Shown here: positions 24,114-32,388 of the stretch, one piece after another | Numbering within the stretch: position 1 is the stretch's first letter | Layout of the letters: each line of letters opens with the position of its first letter | NCBI GenBank assembly: GCA_016936355.1 | Contig: JAFGYB010000027.1 | Span: 1 to 37,228, forward strand | Length of the DNA stretch: 37,228 nucleotides | From: Bacteroidales bacterium | GTDB lineage: Bacteria > Bacteroidota > Bacteroidia > Bacteroidales > F082 | Direction of reading: 5' to 3' | Position numbers and translations under genes: made by a program | The notes under the pieces: model-generated | What the model was told of the DNA's origin: nothing | The model's database searches: none | What the model saw: the letters and a program-made list of their open reading frames with translations, nothing else

Positions 24114-25283
24114 ATGACCATACCTTTTGCACGGGTGCCCATGGCAGGCAACGAGTTGAAATACATCGACGAAGTATTAAAAAGTGGGTGGCTGACCACG
24201 GCATCCAAAGCCAGGGAACTGGAAGAGCGGTTTGCCGACTATGTGCATGCCCCTTATGCCTGTGCCGTGAATTCGGGAACTTCAGCGTTGCACCTGGGGC
24301 TCGAAGCGTTGGGTGTTGGCCCGGGGGACAAGGTTTTTCTTCCCTCCATGACGTTTACTGCCACGGCCGAAGTGATACGGTATCTGCAAGCCGATCCCGT
24401 TTTTCTTGATGTTGAGTACGGAAGCAATCTGATCACTCCGGAGATTTTGGAATCTGCCATACGGATGCATCCCGATGTCCGGTATTTGATTGTGGTTCAT
24501 TACGGCGGTCAGGCAGCTCAGATGTTTTCGAAGGATGGAAAAAGTATTACCTCCCTGTGTAAAGAGCACGATATTAAAATCCTTGAGGACGCTGCCCATG
24601 CATTTCCCAGCAAAATTGAGGATAAAATGGTGGGGTCGTATGGCGATGCGACCTGCTTTAGCTTCTATGCCAATAAAACCATTACTACAGGAGAAGGCGG
24701 GATGTTGACCACAGTTGATGAGGAGATTTTTAACCGGGTAAGAATGATGCGTCTGCATGGCATCGACAGGGACATATGGAACCGGTATACCGACAATAAG
24801 CCTTCCTGGGAATACGATGTAAAGGCCCCGGGTTATAAATATAATATGCCCGATATCAATGCGGCCATTGGCCTGGCGCAAATTGAAAAAGCAGAGGAGT
24901 TCAGACGCGAAAGGCAAAAAGTGGCAGAATATTATTTGAAGCATCTAAGTTCGTTGCAACATGTTTTGGATTTTCCTTTGATTCACGTTCCTTTTGAGCA
25001 TCATTCGTGGCATTTGTTTACGGTAGTGCTTACTCAAAAGGCCCCCGTCAGCAGAAATCAATTCATCGAACGAATGGCGGAAGCGGGTATCGGTACCTCG
25101 GTGCACTATAAGCCGTTACACCGAATGACCTATTATCAGCGTACGTATCCTTTAGTTGCCGAAAACCTTAGGAATACTGAGAAAACATGGAATGGGAACG
25201 TCTCTTTGCCTATTTTTCCCTTCATGAAAGAGGAAGAATTGGAGTACATCTGCACGAACATAAAGTTGATTTTGAGTTTGTAA
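24114..25283 (+). CDS. DegT/DnrJ/EryC1/StrS family sugar aminotransferase (PglE-like)
   Basis: This 389-residue PLP enzyme should aminate a nucleotide-linked keto-sugar. Motifs are GWLTTASKARELEERF, FLPSMTFTATAEVIRY, EDAAHAF and the PLP-lysine region FSFYANKTITTGEGGM (Lys near residue 188). Later come KYNMPDINAAIGLAQ and GTSVHYKPLHRM. It pairs naturally with the 4,6-dehydratase encoded next, whose 4-keto-6-deoxy product is the usual substrate of this family. The ATG at 24114 is chosen; GTG at 24102 overlaps the previous TGA (GTGA) and could allow coupled initiation, adding four residues. Confidence 0.9.
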   Translation: MTIPFARVPMAGNELKYIDEVLKSGWLTTASKARELEERFADYVHAPYACAVNSGTSALHLGLEALGVGPGDKVFLPSMTFTATAEVIRYLQADPVFLDVEYGSNLITPEILESAIRMHPDVRYLIVVHYGGQAAQMFSKDGKSITSLCKEHDIKILEDAAHAFPSKIEDKMVGSYGDATCFSFYANKTITTGEGGMLTTVDEEIFNRVRMMRLHGIDRDIWNRYTDNKPSWEYDVKAPGYKYNMPDINAAIGLAQIEKAEEFRRERQKVAEYYLKHLSSLQHVLDFPLIHVPFEHHSWHLFTVVLTQKAPVSRNQFIERMAEAGIGTSVHYKPLHRMTYYQRTYPLVAENLRNTEKTWNGNVSLPIFPFMKEEELEYICTNIKLILSL

Positions 25284-25441
25284 CGCCGGCGATTAAACCA
25301 AATATAATTTTCTGACGTAGTCCGATAATACATAATTTAAGAATCTATCTGTTAAAAAATAGTATTTTTACACAAATTCAAAAAAGTGAGTCAGCTTATG
25401 AATGATGTACCGTGTTTCCTTTTTAAAGTTAAATAAAACCA

Positions 25442-27358
25442 ATGGTAAAGCTAGTTAAAGAATCCTTCGCAGAACGGTATATTTCAAGGTGGTTTGTTTT
25501 CGCCATTGATGTTTTATTTGTAGCCATTACATTGTGGCTTGCCTTATTGGTGCAAAAAAACTATGCTATCCTGGATTTTCAATTAACGGCTTTTCTGTTA
25601 AAACTGCGGACGGTTCTTGTAATTTATGCCGTTTCTTTTTTGTTTTTTCGGACTTTTTCAGGAATTGTCAGGCAGACCAGTCTTTCCGATGCGTATAATA
25701 TTTTCAAAGCGATCACGGTCGCCTTTGTTGTTCTGGTCGCTTTCATGCTGGTATCTCAACAGCTGCAATCCGCTGCCACTGAAGAATGGCCTTCAATGCA
25801 AGTGATGACGTTGCAGTATTTCATGTTGTTGATTCTCATGATTGGAAGCCGTTTTTTTGTAAGACATACCTACAATCAAATGGTTCGGCAGGAGCAAAAG
25901 AGCCGGATCGGTGTGTTGATATACGGTACCGGCACAGCAGGAGTATTAACAAAAAATACTCTTTTAGAGGATAAAGAGTACAGTTACAAAGTCGTTTCTT
26001 TTGTGGACAACAATCCTTACCTGGCCTATAAAACGCTGGAAGGAGTCCGGATTGTGTCCTATTATGTTGCGCTGCGGCCCAATTATGTCAAGAGGCATAA
26101 TGTGAAGCAATTGATTATTTCAGATCCAAATATTTTACCGGCAAAGAAAAAAGAAATCATAGAACTGAGTTTAAAACTGGGAATCCAGGTAAAAGTAGTT
26201 CCGGCTTTGAATCTGTGGTTTAACGGACAGTTTAACCGGCATCAGCTGGAAAGGGTTAAGATTGATGATCTGTTGCAGCGCGATCCCATCCTGCTGGATA
26301 GTAAAAATGTCTACCGGGAATTAAAGAATAAAGTGATTTTAATTACCGGTGCTGCCGGTTCCATCGGAAGTGAATTGGCCCGGCAGGTGTTGAACAATGC
26401 GCCCAAAAGAGTGGTGTTGATTGATCAGGCTGAATCCGGTATTTATTCGTTGCAGTATGAGTTGAGTCTGGCAGCAAAAGATAAAATTAACTATGACCTC
26501 ATTGAGTTTATCGTAGCCAATGTGAAAGACCGGTTACGCATGAACAACATCATGGAAATGTATCGTCCCGATATTATTTTTCATGCCGCTGCGTACAAAC
26601 ACGTTCCTCTGATGGAAGAAAACCCTTATGAAGCGCTGATGATCAATGTGTTTGGGACAAAGATAATGGCGGACCTGGCTATCCGGTATGAGGTGGAGAA
26701 ATTTGTCATGATTTCTACGGATAAGGCAGTGAATCCTACAAACATTATGGGAGCTTCCAAACGGATTGCCGAAATCTATGTGCACAGTCTGGCCAACGGG
26801 AAAACACGATTTGTTACGACACGGTTTGGCAATGTGCTGGGATCCAATGGATCGGTAGTGCCTTTATTCAGAAAACAGATCGAACAAGGCGGCCCCGTGA
26901 CCATCACGCATCGGGAAATTACCCGGTTCTTTATGACCATCCAGGAAGCCTGTAGCTTGGTGCTGGAGGCCGGAGCCATGGGAAAAGGAGATGATATCTT
27001 TGTGTTTGACATGGGGAAACCGGTGAAGATTTATGACCTGGCTGTTAAAATAATTCAGCTGTACGGGTACAAACCGGGCGTGGATATTAAGATTGAAGAA
27101 ACCGGATTAAGAATGGGAGAGAAACTGTATGAAGAACTCCTGACAAACAATGAAGACCTGTTGCACACGCCCCATCCCAAAATTATGCGTGCCCGAGTTT
27201 CTGGTTTGGTGAATGAAGATGTAAACAAGTATATTAACGAGCTTACAGAACTGATTATTGAAAAGGATGAGTTTCGGATTGTTCAAAAAATGAAACAGAT
27301 TGTACCAGAATTCATCAGTAATAATTCAGTATTTCAGGTTCTGGATAAGAGAAGATAA
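25442..27358 (+). CDS. Membrane-bound UDP-sugar 4,6-dehydratase (CapD/PglF/WbpM family)
   Basis: This 638-residue protein has four predicted N-terminal membrane helices (within about 12-137), a first Rossmann-like domain (about 150-275, GVLIYGTGTAGVLTK), and a C-terminal SDR domain. The SDR domain carries the NAD site ITGAAGSIGSELARQ near 300, then AAAYKHVPLMEENPYEA and STDKAVNPTNIMGASKR, where Met replaces the usual SDR Tyr, as is typical of this family. It forms UDP-4-keto-6-deoxy-HexNAc, the substrate for the aminotransferase upstream. The length is standard for the long membrane form. The gap of about 158 bases before it holds no further gene. Confidence 0.92.
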   Translation: MVKLVKESFAERYISRWFVFAIDVLFVAITLWLALLVQKNYAILDFQLTAFLLKLRTVLVIYAVSFLFFRTFSGIVRQTSLSDAYNIFKAITVAFVVLVAFMLVSQQLQSAATEEWPSMQVMTLQYFMLLILMIGSRFFVRHTYNQMVRQEQKSRIGVLIYGTGTAGVLTKNTLLEDKEYSYKVVSFVDNNPYLAYKTLEGVRIVSYYVALRPNYVKRHNVKQLIISDPNILPAKKKEIIELSLKLGIQVKVVPALNLWFNGQFNRHQLERVKIDDLLQRDPILLDSKNVYRELKNKVILITGAAGSIGSELARQVLNNAPKRVVLIDQAESGIYSLQYELSLAAKDKINYDLIEFIVANVKDRLRMNNIMEMYRPDIIFHAAAYKHVPLMEENPYEALMINVFGTKIMADLAIRYEVEKFVMISTDKAVNPTNIMGASKRIAEIYVHSLANGKTRFVTTRFGNVLGSNGSVVPLFRKQIEQGGPVTITHREITRFFMTIQEACSLVLEAGAMGKGDDIFVFDMGKPVKIYDLAVKIIQLYGYKPGVDIKIEETGLRMGEKLYEELLTNNEDLLHTPHPKIMRARVSGLVNEDVNKYINELTELIIEKDEFRIVQKMKQIVPEFISNNSVFQVLDKRR

Positions 27359-27413
27359 GACGTTTTTTATTGAACACTCTCTACTATTTTTTGATTCATT
27401 AATTTCGCCCTTT

Positions 27414-29063
27414 ATGTATCGTAGCGTTTTCTCTTTTATTTTTTTGGTTTGTACACTACTGTTGCGTGTCCCCGCTTTTGCTCAAACAGGATATGTGCCC
27501 CTCAACGATCAGTTTAGCAACAACCTTACGGGTAAGCTGTATAACAAGAATTTCAGATTCCACACCTCGATACGTCCTTATAATTACCGGGAAATAGAAA
27601 AAGTTGTGAACGTTGATTCTCTTCGTTCGGCTCAGCGAAGGAATCGTGTTTTTGCGAAATCCTGGAAACAGAAAGTCTGGGATAAGTTATTCAACGATGA
27701 TGCCATTTCCCTTTATAAGAAAGACTTTACGATTCAGGCCAATCCGCTGATGAATTTCTCGGCCGGATACGATGCCACCCATCATAAAAAAACCTGGGTC
27801 AACACTCGTGGATTTGAAATCAAGGGTACCCTGGGCAAAGGACTGGTTTTTTATACCCGTTTTTATGAAAACCAGGCCGTTTTTCCTGAGTATCTTTCCA
27901 ATTATGTGAAGGATAATCTGGTGGTTCCCGGTCAGGGGAGAATTCATGTTTTGCTGGACAATACGGGGCAACATTATTACTTGGATGGCAAGGCTTTTGA
28001 CTACAGCATGGCCGATGGCTATGTAGCCTGGCAAACAGGGAAATACGTTTCCTTCCAGTTTGGACACGGGAAGAATTTTTACGGCGACGGATACCGGTCT
28101 TTATTGTTGTCGGATAATTCCACGGCCAACTTATTTTTCAAATTTTCTCTGGACGTCTGGCACCTCAAATATCAGGTGTTGTTGAATCAATATCTGGACA
28201 TTCGCGACAGTACGATGACCGGGGGATACGCCCGGAAATTCTCCGCCATTCATTATCTGAGCTGGGCCATTTCCAAAAGAGTCTCACTGAGTTTGTTTGA
28301 TGCGGTGGTATGGAGTGCCACAGACAACCAGGGACAGTACAGAGGCTTCGATTTTCAGTATCTGAATCCCATGATCTTTTTGCGTCCTGTGGAATTCAGT
28401 ATTGGTTCTCCGGACAATGCGTTGGTAGGATTTAATATGAGCGTGATTGTGGGCGATCACAATGTGTTGTACGGGCAGTTGTTGCTGGATGAATTCAACC
28501 TGAAAAATGTGCTGTATCACAGGGGGTACTGGACCAACAAACAGGCTGTACAGCTGGGCTTCAAAGCCTATGATCTGTTTAAGATTAAGAATCTTTATTT
28601 CCAGACCGAATTCAATAATGTGCCTCCCTATACTTATTCGGAAAGGGAAGAAATCATCAACTACGGGGCTTACAACCAACCGCTGGCCGATCCCTTCGGC
28701 GCTAACTTCAGGGAATCCGTCAATTTCCTGCGGTATAATTACAAACGGTTTTATTTTAGTTATGAGTTGCTGTATTCCATTTATGGAACCGACCCGCCCG
28801 GAAAGAATTATGGTGGAGACATCTATAAGTCGTATCTGAACCATGTAAGCGATTACGGCAATTACATTGGACAGGGTATCCGAAACCGGCTTTTATATCA
28901 GGACATCCGGGCGTCTTATTTGATAAATCCCCGGTACAATCTGAATTTTACGCTGGGTGCTGTGTTCAGAAACCTCCAAACCGAAGGTGTTGGCACCACA
29001 AATACAGCTTATATCTATTTCGGAATTCGGACTTCCTTACGAAATCTGTACTACGATTTTTGA
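27414..29063 (+). CDS. Outer-membrane beta-barrel protein, Wzi-like or gliding-associated type
   Basis: This protein of about 549 residues has a signal peptide (MYRSVFSFIFLVCTLLLRVPA, cleavage near AFAQ) and a mature part of alternating strands ending in LYYDF. It contains GYVPLNDQFSNNLTGKLYNK at the mature start and QFGHGKNFYGDGYRSLLLSD near 220, a segment reminiscent of the WGPG block of Wzi proteins. Its closest family could not be fixed from sequence alone: Wzi-like capsule assembly is favoured by location at the end of the EPS locus, but RemB-like barrels of gliding Bacteroidota are an alternative. The ATG at 27414 gives the signal peptide; the frame from 27300 overlaps the dehydratase gene. 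Confidence 0.72.
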   Translation: MYRSVFSFIFLVCTLLLRVPAFAQTGYVPLNDQFSNNLTGKLYNKNFRFHTSIRPYNYREIEKVVNVDSLRSAQRRNRVFAKSWKQKVWDKLFNDDAISLYKKDFTIQANPLMNFSAGYDATHHKKTWVNTRGFEIKGTLGKGLVFYTRFYENQAVFPEYLSNYVKDNLVVPGQGRIHVLLDNTGQHYYLDGKAFDYSMADGYVAWQTGKYVSFQFGHGKNFYGDGYRSLLLSDNSTANLFFKFSLDVWHLKYQVLLNQYLDIRDSTMTGGYARKFSAIHYLSWAISKRVSLSLFDAVVWSATDNQGQYRGFDFQYLNPMIFLRPVEFSIGSPDNALVGFNMSVIVGDHNVLYGQLLLDEFNLKNVLYHRGYWTNKQAVQLGFKAYDLFKIKNLYFQTEFNNVPPYTYSEREEIINYGAYNQPLADPFGANFRESVNFLRYNYKRFYFSYELLYSIYGTDPPGKNYGGDIYKSYLNHVSDYGNYIGQGIRNRLLYQDIRASYLINPRYNLNFTLGAVFRNLQTEGVGTTNTAYIYFGIRTSLRNLYYDF

Positions 29064-29088
29064 TGTTGGAAGTCTGAATTTCTGACCG

Positions 29089-29724
29089 CTATTTTCTCCC
29101 GTAATCCGCGGGAATTTCTCCCCAGATATCCGTTTCCCATTTCAGGATGGTGATGTTGCTGATGTCGTTTTCCTTTAGCCATTGCTGGGCATTGCGAACC
29201 GCTTTCAGCAGTTCTTTATTTTTTTCGTTCCAGACCAGTTTGGTGTTTACCTGTTTCTTTTTGATCCAGGAAAGGGCTGTTCTGGAGTCTGAATAAATGG
29301 GCATGTTCAGTTTGTTTTTCTTCAGCCAGGCCAGGGCCAGCACAATGGCCAGAAACTCACCGATGTTTACCGTTCCTTCAGCATAGGGACCCCGGGAAAA
29401 CAATTCGGTGCCCGTATCGGTATAAACCCCCCGAAATTCCAGTATCCCCGGATTTCCCTTACAGGCAGCGTCCACCGAAAGACTGTTTAAAATAGGTTTC
29501 CGGTCGGTGGTGAGTTCCTGCAGGTTTTTCTTTCCTTTCAGTTCCCTGATCTGTTCGTAGGATTGTTCGAAAGCCTGCTGCGCTTCCTCTTTGGATTTAA
29601 ACGATTTATACTGGGCTCCGTCAAAACCGGTTACCTGCTTTTTGCATTCGTCCCAGGTAGTATAGATGCCCGGTTTGAAACCCCGCCACACCACATAAAA
29701 TTTCTTTGCTGATTTCTTTGACAT
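29089..29724 (-). CDS. rnhA: Ribonuclease HI with N-terminal viroplasmin-like domain
   Basis: This 211-residue enzyme cleaves the RNA strand of RNA-DNA hybrids. An N-terminal viroplasmin/RNase H hybrid-binding domain (residues 6-50, KKFYVVWRGFKPGIYTTWDE) precedes the catalytic domain. The four acidic catalytic positions are visible: Asp85 (SLSVDAACKG), Glu123 (NIGEFLAIVLAL), Asp146 (PIYSDSRTA) and Asp207 (EIPADYGRK). The start at 29724 (MSKKSAKKF) follows four bases after a TATTTTTG box on the minus strand; a longer frame to 29796 was rejected. It converges with the barrel gene across 25 bases and marks the end of the EPS locus. Confidence 0.93.
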   Translation of the reverse strand: MSKKSAKKFYVVWRGFKPGIYTTWDECKKQVTGFDGAQYKSFKSKEEAQQAFEQSYEQIRELKGKKNLQELTTDRKPILNSLSVDAACKGNPGILEFRGVYTDTGTELFSRGPYAEGTVNIGEFLAIVLALAWLKKNKLNMPIYSDSRTALSWIKKKQVNTKLVWNEKNKELLKAVRNAQQWLKENDISNITILKWETDIWGEIPADYGRK

Positions 29725-29728
29725 AATG

Positions 29729-29736
29729 CAAAAATA
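29729..29736 (-). promoter_or_regulatory. -7 box TATTTTTG for rnhA
   Basis: An exact TAnnTTTG match on the minus strand ends four bases before the rnhA ATG, which predicts a nearly leaderless transcript. Confidence 0.6.
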
Positions 29737-30015
29737 GAATGTTTTGGGAAAGTTTGATTCAGAAATAAATAGTGATTTGAACAGAGTAAATATCAAATGT
29801 TGGTCAATGATTTGCTATGCGGACTTGCTTAATGGAGTGCTCGTGAACCCTTGTTCGTTAATTATAAAGGATTAAGCAATGCTCAAATCCATAAGAGGAT
29901 AGCCCACGCTATCGCACAATGCTGCCCGGAGGTTCCTCAGAATTGTTACATAACTTTAACATTCCCTGCGCCCTGTGCTCTATGCCCTCAGCCAAATTCA
30001 AATAGCCATTTTCTC
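29737..30015. other. Divergent intergenic region between rnhA and the methyltransferase
   Basis: This gap of about 300 bases has no supported gene. It contains a short inverted repeat (TTGCTTAAT at 29825-29833 with ATTAAGCAA at 29871-29879). It also contains the recurring word block at 29964-29993 (GCCCTGTGCTCTA at 29970-29982), which is shared with the gap at 9350. Confidence 0.6.
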
Positions 30016-30023
30016 TACCTTTG
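30016..30023 (+). promoter_or_regulatory. -7 box TACCTTTG for the methyltransferase gene
   Basis: An exact TAnnTTTG match lies four bases before the ATG at 30028, supporting that start and a very short leader. Confidence 0.6.
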
Positions 30024-30027
30024 TGTT

Positions 30028-30645
30028 ATGAGCATCAAACACTATTTCTCTAAAGATGAAGACCGGCGGGCACGGTTTATTTTCAATCTGATTGCTCCTT
30101 ACTATCACTGGATTGATAAAGGGACGCAAAAGGATTATCAAAAAATGGCCGCTTTGCTCAACGAAAAATTCCCTCTCGATGGGAAGTCTGTGCTGGACAT
30201 GGGGTGTGGTACCGGCGCCTGGTTAAAGGCCCTGAGTTTTTATCCGGTGGAAAAAGCCATGGGACTGGATATGTCGTCGGAGATGCTGAAGCAGGCCAAA
30301 ACACAAAACCCCGAGCTGGACTGTTTGCATCAGGAAGGGAGTATAACGGAATTTGAGGATGATAGTTTTGATGTTGTTACGGCTACTTTTGTATTGCACG
30401 GCATGAAAGCCGACAAACGTTCAGTTTTATTGCAGGAAATGAAACGCATCGCCAGAGACAAAGTAATTATCCATGACTTTTACGGAAAAACCCAGGCTGT
30501 GGCTGTGGTGTTGGAGTGGATGGAACGCAGCGATTTCAGGAATTTTAAAAAGCATTTTCCCGAAGAAATGGAAACTGTTTTTTCTTCCTCCCGTGTTATC
30601 CCGGGTGTCGGTGGAAAAGCCTTGTACGTAGGAAATGTAACATAG
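30028..30645 (+). CDS. Class I SAM-dependent methyltransferase (UbiE-like)
   Basis: This protein of about 205 residues carries the SAM-binding motif I VLDMGCGTGAW near 55-65, the acidic loop GLDMSSEMLKQA near 78-89, and the FDVVTATFVLHG post-motif near 114-125. The N-terminal RFIFNLIAPYYHWIDKGTQ resembles UbiE/COQ5-type enzymes. The substrate is unknown and the neighbours (rnhA, trp operon) give no hint. The ATG at 30028 lies four bases after a TACCTTTG box; the longer frame from 29851 would run through intergenic repeat sequence. Confidence 0.85.
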   Translation: MSIKHYFSKDEDRRARFIFNLIAPYYHWIDKGTQKDYQKMAALLNEKFPLDGKSVLDMGCGTGAWLKALSFYPVEKAMGLDMSSEMLKQAKTQNPELDCLHQEGSITEFEDDSFDVVTATFVLHGMKADKRSVLLQEMKRIARDKVIIHDFYGKTQAVAVVLEWMERSDFRNFKKHFPEEMETVFSSSRVIPGVGGKALYVGNVT

Positions 30646-30703
30646 CTATTGTGTTGTATTCCATTGATATTAACGTTTATTTTCAAAAAAGTTTCCAAAA
30701 AAT

Positions 30704-30735
30704 TTGTCGTTTTGAATATTTTATTTCTACATTTG
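30704..30735 (+). promoter_or_regulatory. Predicted trp operon promoter
   Basis: A TTG (30704-30706, within TTTG) and an exact TAnnTTTG -7 box (TACATTTG, 30728-30735) are separated by 21 bases, matching the Bacteroidota promoter pattern. The leader-peptide ATG lies only seven bases after the box, so the transcript start should fall within a few bases of that ATG. Confidence 0.65.
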
Positions 30736-30742
30736 TCCCGTT

Positions 30743-30796
30743 ATGAAATTGATCAACAAAACATATTGGTGGTGGCTTTACGTGATTCGCAAATGA
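30743..30796 (+). CDS. trpL: trp operon leader peptide with three consecutive Trp codons
   Basis: A 17-codon ORF encodes MKLINKTYWWWLYVIRK and ends in TGA. Three TGG codons run at 30767-30775, followed by a strong terminator hairpin 34 bases after its stop. Ribosome stalling on the Trp codons when tryptophan is scarce would prevent termination and allow trpE transcription. A possible pause hairpin pairs 30776-30783 with 30796-30803 (eight pairs, one U-G) just after the Trp codons. The exact antiterminator pairing could not be settled by eye. Confidence 0.9.
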   Translation: MKLINKTYWWWLYVIRK

Positions 30797-30830
30797 CGTG
30801 AAGTAGAGTGCCTTATATGTAAAAATATTC

Positions 30831-30866
30831 AGCGGCTTGTCGGTTCACGACAAGCCGCTTTTTTTT
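30831..30866 (+). terminator. trp attenuator: intrinsic terminator in the leader
   Basis: A perfect 12-bp stem (AGCGGCTTGTCG at 30831-30842 with CGACAAGCCGCT at 30848-30859) has a five-base loop GTTCA. T residues run from 30859 to 30866. It stands between the leader peptide and trpE, the classical attenuator position. Confidence 0.93.
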
Positions 30867-30878
30867 AATGCGGAAATC

Positions 30879-32300
30879 ATGAAGACAAAAAAGATTGTAG
30901 TACAAACAAAAAAATTGCTGGCCGATACCCTAACCCCGGTGGGATTGTATCTGAACCTGAGAGATCGTTATCCCCAGTCGTTCCTGCTGGAAAGTTCCGA
31001 TTATCATGGCAATGATAATAAGTATTCGTATGTGTGCCTCGACCCGATGGCTTCGTTTGTTTTGGAGCAGAATGTAATAACCATGCAAACAGGAACGGAA
31101 ACAGAAAAGGTTACACTGGATAATCCATTGGATCTGATTCCCAAACTTCAGGAGTTTATTCAGAGTTTCGACCTGAACACAGAGAAGAGCTCACCCGGAT
31201 CAAAGGGAGAATTGTCTGGTGCCAATGGTTTTTTTGGTTATACATCCTATGATGCGGTACAGCACTTTGATACCATCCGGTTTGAATCGGTATCCAATGG
31301 AGCCACCCTTCCCATGATGCAGTATGTGGCTTTCCGTTTTGTGCTGCGTTTCGACCATTTCAAGAATGAATTGCTGTTGCTGGAGAACCGGTTTGAAGGC
31401 GAAGCGTCGCAAATGAATCAGGTGGAAACTTTCTTGCACATCAATAAATTTCCTTCCTATAAGTTCAAAATGCTGGAAGCTGAGAAGTCAGATGTTGACG
31501 ATGAAACCTATCTGGAAATGGTGAAAAAAGGAATCTTCCACTGTCGTCGCGGGGATGTTTTTCAGATTGTTTTATCCCGGCGGTTTCGTCAGGCTTTTCG
31601 AGGTGATGAGTTCAATGTATACCGGGCGTTGCGTTCCGTGAACCCTTCTCCTTATTTGTTTTATTTTGATTTCGGAGGGTTTAAGCTTTTTGGTTCTTCA
31701 CCCGAAGCCCAGTTGAAAGTGGCCAAAAATAAAGCGGTCATCAATCCCATCGCCGGCACCTTTAAAAGAACCGGAAACGACGAAGCCGATAAAGTATTGG
31801 CAGAGCAGCTGGCAGCAGATGAAAAAGAAAATGCCGAACACACCATGCTGGTGGACCTGGCCCGCAACGATCTGAGCCGGAACGGAAAAAATGTACAGGT
31901 CAAAACCTACAAAGAAATTCAGTTTTACAGTCACGTAATTCATCTGGTATCGGAAGTGGAAGCCGATCTGAACGACAGTGCCAAAGCTTTACAGCTCTTT
32001 GCAGATACTTTTCCGGCCGGTACACTTTCCGGCGCTCCCAAATTCAGAGCCATGGAACTGATTGACAAATACGAACCATCGCAACGTGGTTTTTATGGTG
32101 GCGCTATCGGAATTTTTGGTTTTGACGGTTCACTGAACCATGCCATCACCATTCGCAGTTTCCTCAGCAAGAAAAATGTGTTGTACTTCCAGGCGGGAGC
32201 AGGAATCGTGGTTTCATCGGTTCCCGAAAAGGAATTGCAGGAAATTAACAACAAACTGGGAGCACTGAAGTCGGCGCTTCAACTGGCTGAGACATTATAA
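30879..32300 (+). CDS. trpE: Anthranilate synthase component I
   Basis: This 473-residue enzyme converts chorismate to anthranilate using ammonia from TrpG, the committed step of tryptophan synthesis. The N-terminal feedback site contains FLLESSDYHGNDNKYSY, with the LLES element that binds tryptophan. The catalytic domain shows GDVFQIVLSRRF, FKLFGSSPEAQL, INPIAGTFKRTG, HTMLVDLARNDLSR, FPAGTLSGAPKFRAMELI and GGAIG. The ATG at 30879 lies 12 bases after the attenuator T-run. A four-codon mini-ORF (ATG at 30868) ends in ATGA overlap with this start. The first gene of trpEGDCFBA, it is controlled by attenuation. Confidence 0.96.
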   Translation: MKTKKIVVQTKKLLADTLTPVGLYLNLRDRYPQSFLLESSDYHGNDNKYSYVCLDPMASFVLEQNVITMQTGTETEKVTLDNPLDLIPKLQEFIQSFDLNTEKSSPGSKGELSGANGFFGYTSYDAVQHFDTIRFESVSNGATLPMMQYVAFRFVLRFDHFKNELLLLENRFEGEASQMNQVETFLHINKFPSYKFKMLEAEKSDVDDETYLEMVKKGIFHCRRGDVFQIVLSRRFRQAFRGDEFNVYRALRSVNPSPYLFYFDFGGFKLFGSSPEAQLKVAKNKAVINPIAGTFKRTGNDEADKVLAEQLAADEKENAEHTMLVDLARNDLSRNGKNVQVKTYKEIQFYSHVIHLVSEVEADLNDSAKALQLFADTFPAGTLSGAPKFRAMELIDKYEPSQRGFYGGAIGIFGFDGSLNHAITIRSFLSKKNVLYFQAGAGIVVSSVPEKELQEINNKLGALKSALQLAETL

Positions 32301-32307
32301 AAATAAA

Positions 32308-32388
32308 GTCGTCATTGCGAGGAATCCCGGCAGAACGACGAAGCAATCTCAACTGAAAAAGAGATCACTTCTTCCCGATGAATCGGGA
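32308..32388. repeat. Dispersed repeat inside the trpE-trpG gap
   Basis: The element GTCATTGCGAGG ... GACGAAGCAATCTC (32311-32350) is of a type widely dispersed in bacterial genomes. It is followed by a hairpin TCCCGAT-GA-ATCGGGA (32373-32388). Together they occupy most of the 116-base gap within an otherwise tight operon. There is no T-run, so it is not an obvious terminator. Confidence 0.75.

Noticed and set aside
24282..24944. Minus-strand ORF of 220 residues opposite the DegT aminotransferase
   Set aside because: It is fully antisense to a gene with all expected motifs; its own translation shows no domain and is rich in His/Ile/Gly patterns of a shadow frame.
29825..29879. Short inverted repeat TTGCTTAAT/ATTAAGCAA between rnhA and the methyltransferase
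   Set aside because: Only nine bases with a 37-base spacer; it could be an operator or chance, and no partner regulator is nearby.
30868..30882. Four-codon mini-ORF overlapping the trpE start (ATGA)
   Set aside because: It could aid re-initiation but is too short to distinguish from chance.
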